Shown here in pieces: positions 62,170-64,000 of a stretch of 64,000 nucleotides of DNA. Every line of letters starts with the position of its first letter. Positions within the stretch are counted from its first letter, which is position 1. A model generated the notes under the pieces. The model had not been told where the DNA came from. It worked only from the letters and a program-made list of their open reading frames with translations, and searched no databases. Source of the DNA: Juglans regia (taxonomy: Eukaryota > Streptophyta > Magnoliopsida > Fagales > Juglandaceae); assembly GCF_001411555.2 (NCBI RefSeq), contig NC_049904.1, positions 28,657,370 to 28,721,369 on the forward strand. The letters run 5' to 3'. The translations under genes and the position numbers were made by a program.

Positions 62170-64000
62170 AGGGAAAAAGCAAAAGAAAATGAAAGAAAAA
62201 TGAGAGGATGTTAAATATTTTAACATGAACATTAATAATCAAATTTTTAATTTTCTATAATCCACAATAATAAAATAATAATAATTGAAAGACGTACATT
62301 TTTCCATCTATAATCTGATGAAGAATTTTACTGATTATGAGAGAATGATCACTCTAATAACTCCAATACTATTTAAAGATTTCTGGTCAACAAGAAATCT
62401 GTAGACTTTGTGTCCCACTGTGATTAAATATAGAGTAATCTTATCTCATTGGAGTTCTTATCCCATTGCGACTCATCAATTAAGTGATAAATATTGAACT
62501 ATTTTAAACCCATCAGGATATGGGTGTGTGAGACATAGAGTTTAAATAAAACTCTTACATTTTCCCACTTGGCCCATACACCCATAAAATAATATTTTCC
62601 GTTCATGAGTTTATTACAAGAAATTAACCATACTACGCAAATTCATTTTCGGAAAACTTTCATAGCTCAAAATACATTATATGAGTTTCATTATATCAAT
62701 GTCAAACTAGCTACCAATGCGAGTCATGGCGGTCCTCTGTTATATGACCAACAAATTACATTTCATGCACTACAATATCAGTAACTTAATTCAATATGTT
62801 CTTTAATTAGGATAATTAATGTTAATACTGTAATGTCTTGAGTTCCAATTCATGTCTATTGTAGATATTATTTTGTTATCATTCATCTACACAATTTAAT
62901 GAACATATAAAATGGAAAGACAAAAAAAAAAGAAACAACCGTAATAAAATACTCAGCATATCAATGATCTCTTTAACATATTCACATCATCGGTATAAGC
63001 ATATGACTCATCTTTTCAACATGTTATTTAAAGCATAATCATTAAAACACTATTATTATGGACATATTTGTTTCTGTATTTTCTCCTTAACACTTAGGTA
63101 TTTAAAATTTCATTAAATACTTATCATTCGGAGAAAAATATTCTGAAAAATTATTGCAATATTTTCTTAGCAGTTTGGCTATAAGTCGACTATTTCAAGT
63201 CCTAAAATATATTTTATCAGTTAGATACCATACATTATAACCTCAAAACATACCACAAACTCATTCCTTATTGCACATGAAGCAATAAGAGATTATACTT
63301 TTTTATAAAATAACTCTACTAGATAGCAAAATACATAATGATCATAACTGTATTTTCCATCATTAGAGTAATCATACAAAATAGAGTCTGAATATCCAGT
63401 TACTTTAAGAGTATCAGTTTTTCTTAAGGCAATAATATAATCTTTAATTTCTTGCAAATAACCTTACACTATTTTCAAAGCTTTTGGGTCAAACATCCTT
63501 AAGTTACTTTGGTAACAACCAAGAATGCCAACTGAAAAATTGATATTCAATTTTATACAAGTTTGTGCAATCATTAGATTTATTATAAAAATCATATACA
63601 GAATTTCTTTAACAACCTAATCAATTCAAGAACACTGTAAAATACTAAGCATGTTATATTTTATTTTTAAAACATCTATTGAATAACAATTCTTCATGTA
63701 AAATCTTCCAAAACTTTGTGCAACTATTCTGAGACAATCCTAACAGTCATCATCTTGGCATTAAAATTCAATCTCATTTACGAATGATGTCTCATTCATA
63801 AATTTCATTGTTAAAGCTATTTAGAGACACAACTTTAATGTCATACTACAAACCACGGTTCATACTGGGTAAAAAGTCATATACATGCATGACCATAGAT
63901 ACACTAATCTTAGGGTATATACCTTAACAATAAATATTTTTCTTAAATAAAAAAACAGTATTTGTATTATCAAATTTCATATACCAATTTTTTAAAAATT
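62170..64000 (-). mobile_element. Old, decayed Ty1/copia element in the reductase intron, running off the window
   Basis: On the minus strand a purine tract (aagtgggaaaa, 62560-62570) precedes TGTAAGAG at 62559, the likely start of a 3' LTR extending towards about 62.2 kb. Upstream of it, 63440-63080 translates with stops to an RNase H-like remnant (TDTLKVTGYSDS, then GLEIVDL) related to the copia remnant at 51.4-55.9 kb. Further right only decayed sequence is seen. The 5' end lies outside the window. Confidence 0.7.

Overview
The window is nuclear DNA from a woody eudicot. The genes have short exons, GT-AG introns and AT-rich non-coding DNA, and every host gene has a recognisable Arabidopsis counterpart. 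The repeat style (abundant short Tourist-like MITEs beginning GG..CGTTTGGAT, hAT-like non-autonomous elements, LINE stubs) recalls Fagales such as the walnut family. That placement is inference and has not been checked against a database.

Host genes, left to right: (1) the 3' half of NAP1/GRL, a SCAR/WAVE-complex subunit (+, exons 561-7803). (2) A convergent ARAD1-like GT47 arabinosyltransferase (-, 10202-13021); NAP1 and ARAD1 are also neighbours in Arabidopsis (At2g35110/At2g35100). (3) A 92-aa mitochondrial ATP-synthase small-subunit-like protein (+, 16524-16802). (4) Coatomer delta subunit (-, 19983-27459). (5) CDK-activating kinase CDKD (-, 30075-36011). (6) A single-exon multi-pass membrane protein of unknown function (+, 59525-60439). 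(7) The last exon of a peroxisomal 2,4-dienoyl-CoA reductase ending in SKL (-, 61972-62126), whose remainder lies beyond the right edge. I rebuilt the spliced exons by hand and checked phases. NAP1, ARAD1, coatomer delta and CDKD all give phase-consistent reading frames.

Between and inside these genes is a dense record of transposition, much of it with exact boundaries. It includes a 2.17-kb LINE-like insertion in a NAP1 intron, a 407-bp TRIM in the 5'UTR intron of the ATP-synthase gene, and a 1,000-bp hAT-type element carrying a decayed NF-YB histone-fold fragment. A young Ty1/copia element with 234-bp LTRs lies at 38903-43580. A 5.1-kb Helitron on the minus strand (44155-49301) carries a multi-exon RPA1-like gene that looks broken. 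Two related, decayed copia elements lie at about 51.4-55.9 kb and from 62.2 kb to the right edge. Five copies of one Harbinger/Tourist-type MITE family, other MITEs, and a series of LINE 3'-end insertions, some almost pure poly(A) tail, complete the picture.

The most interesting items are the Helitron with exact ends and its RPA1-like passenger, the NF-YB capture inside the hAT element, the tail-only LINE insertions, and the TRIM. The host genes share no pathway. They are ordinary housekeeping genes with transposons in introns and intergenic space.
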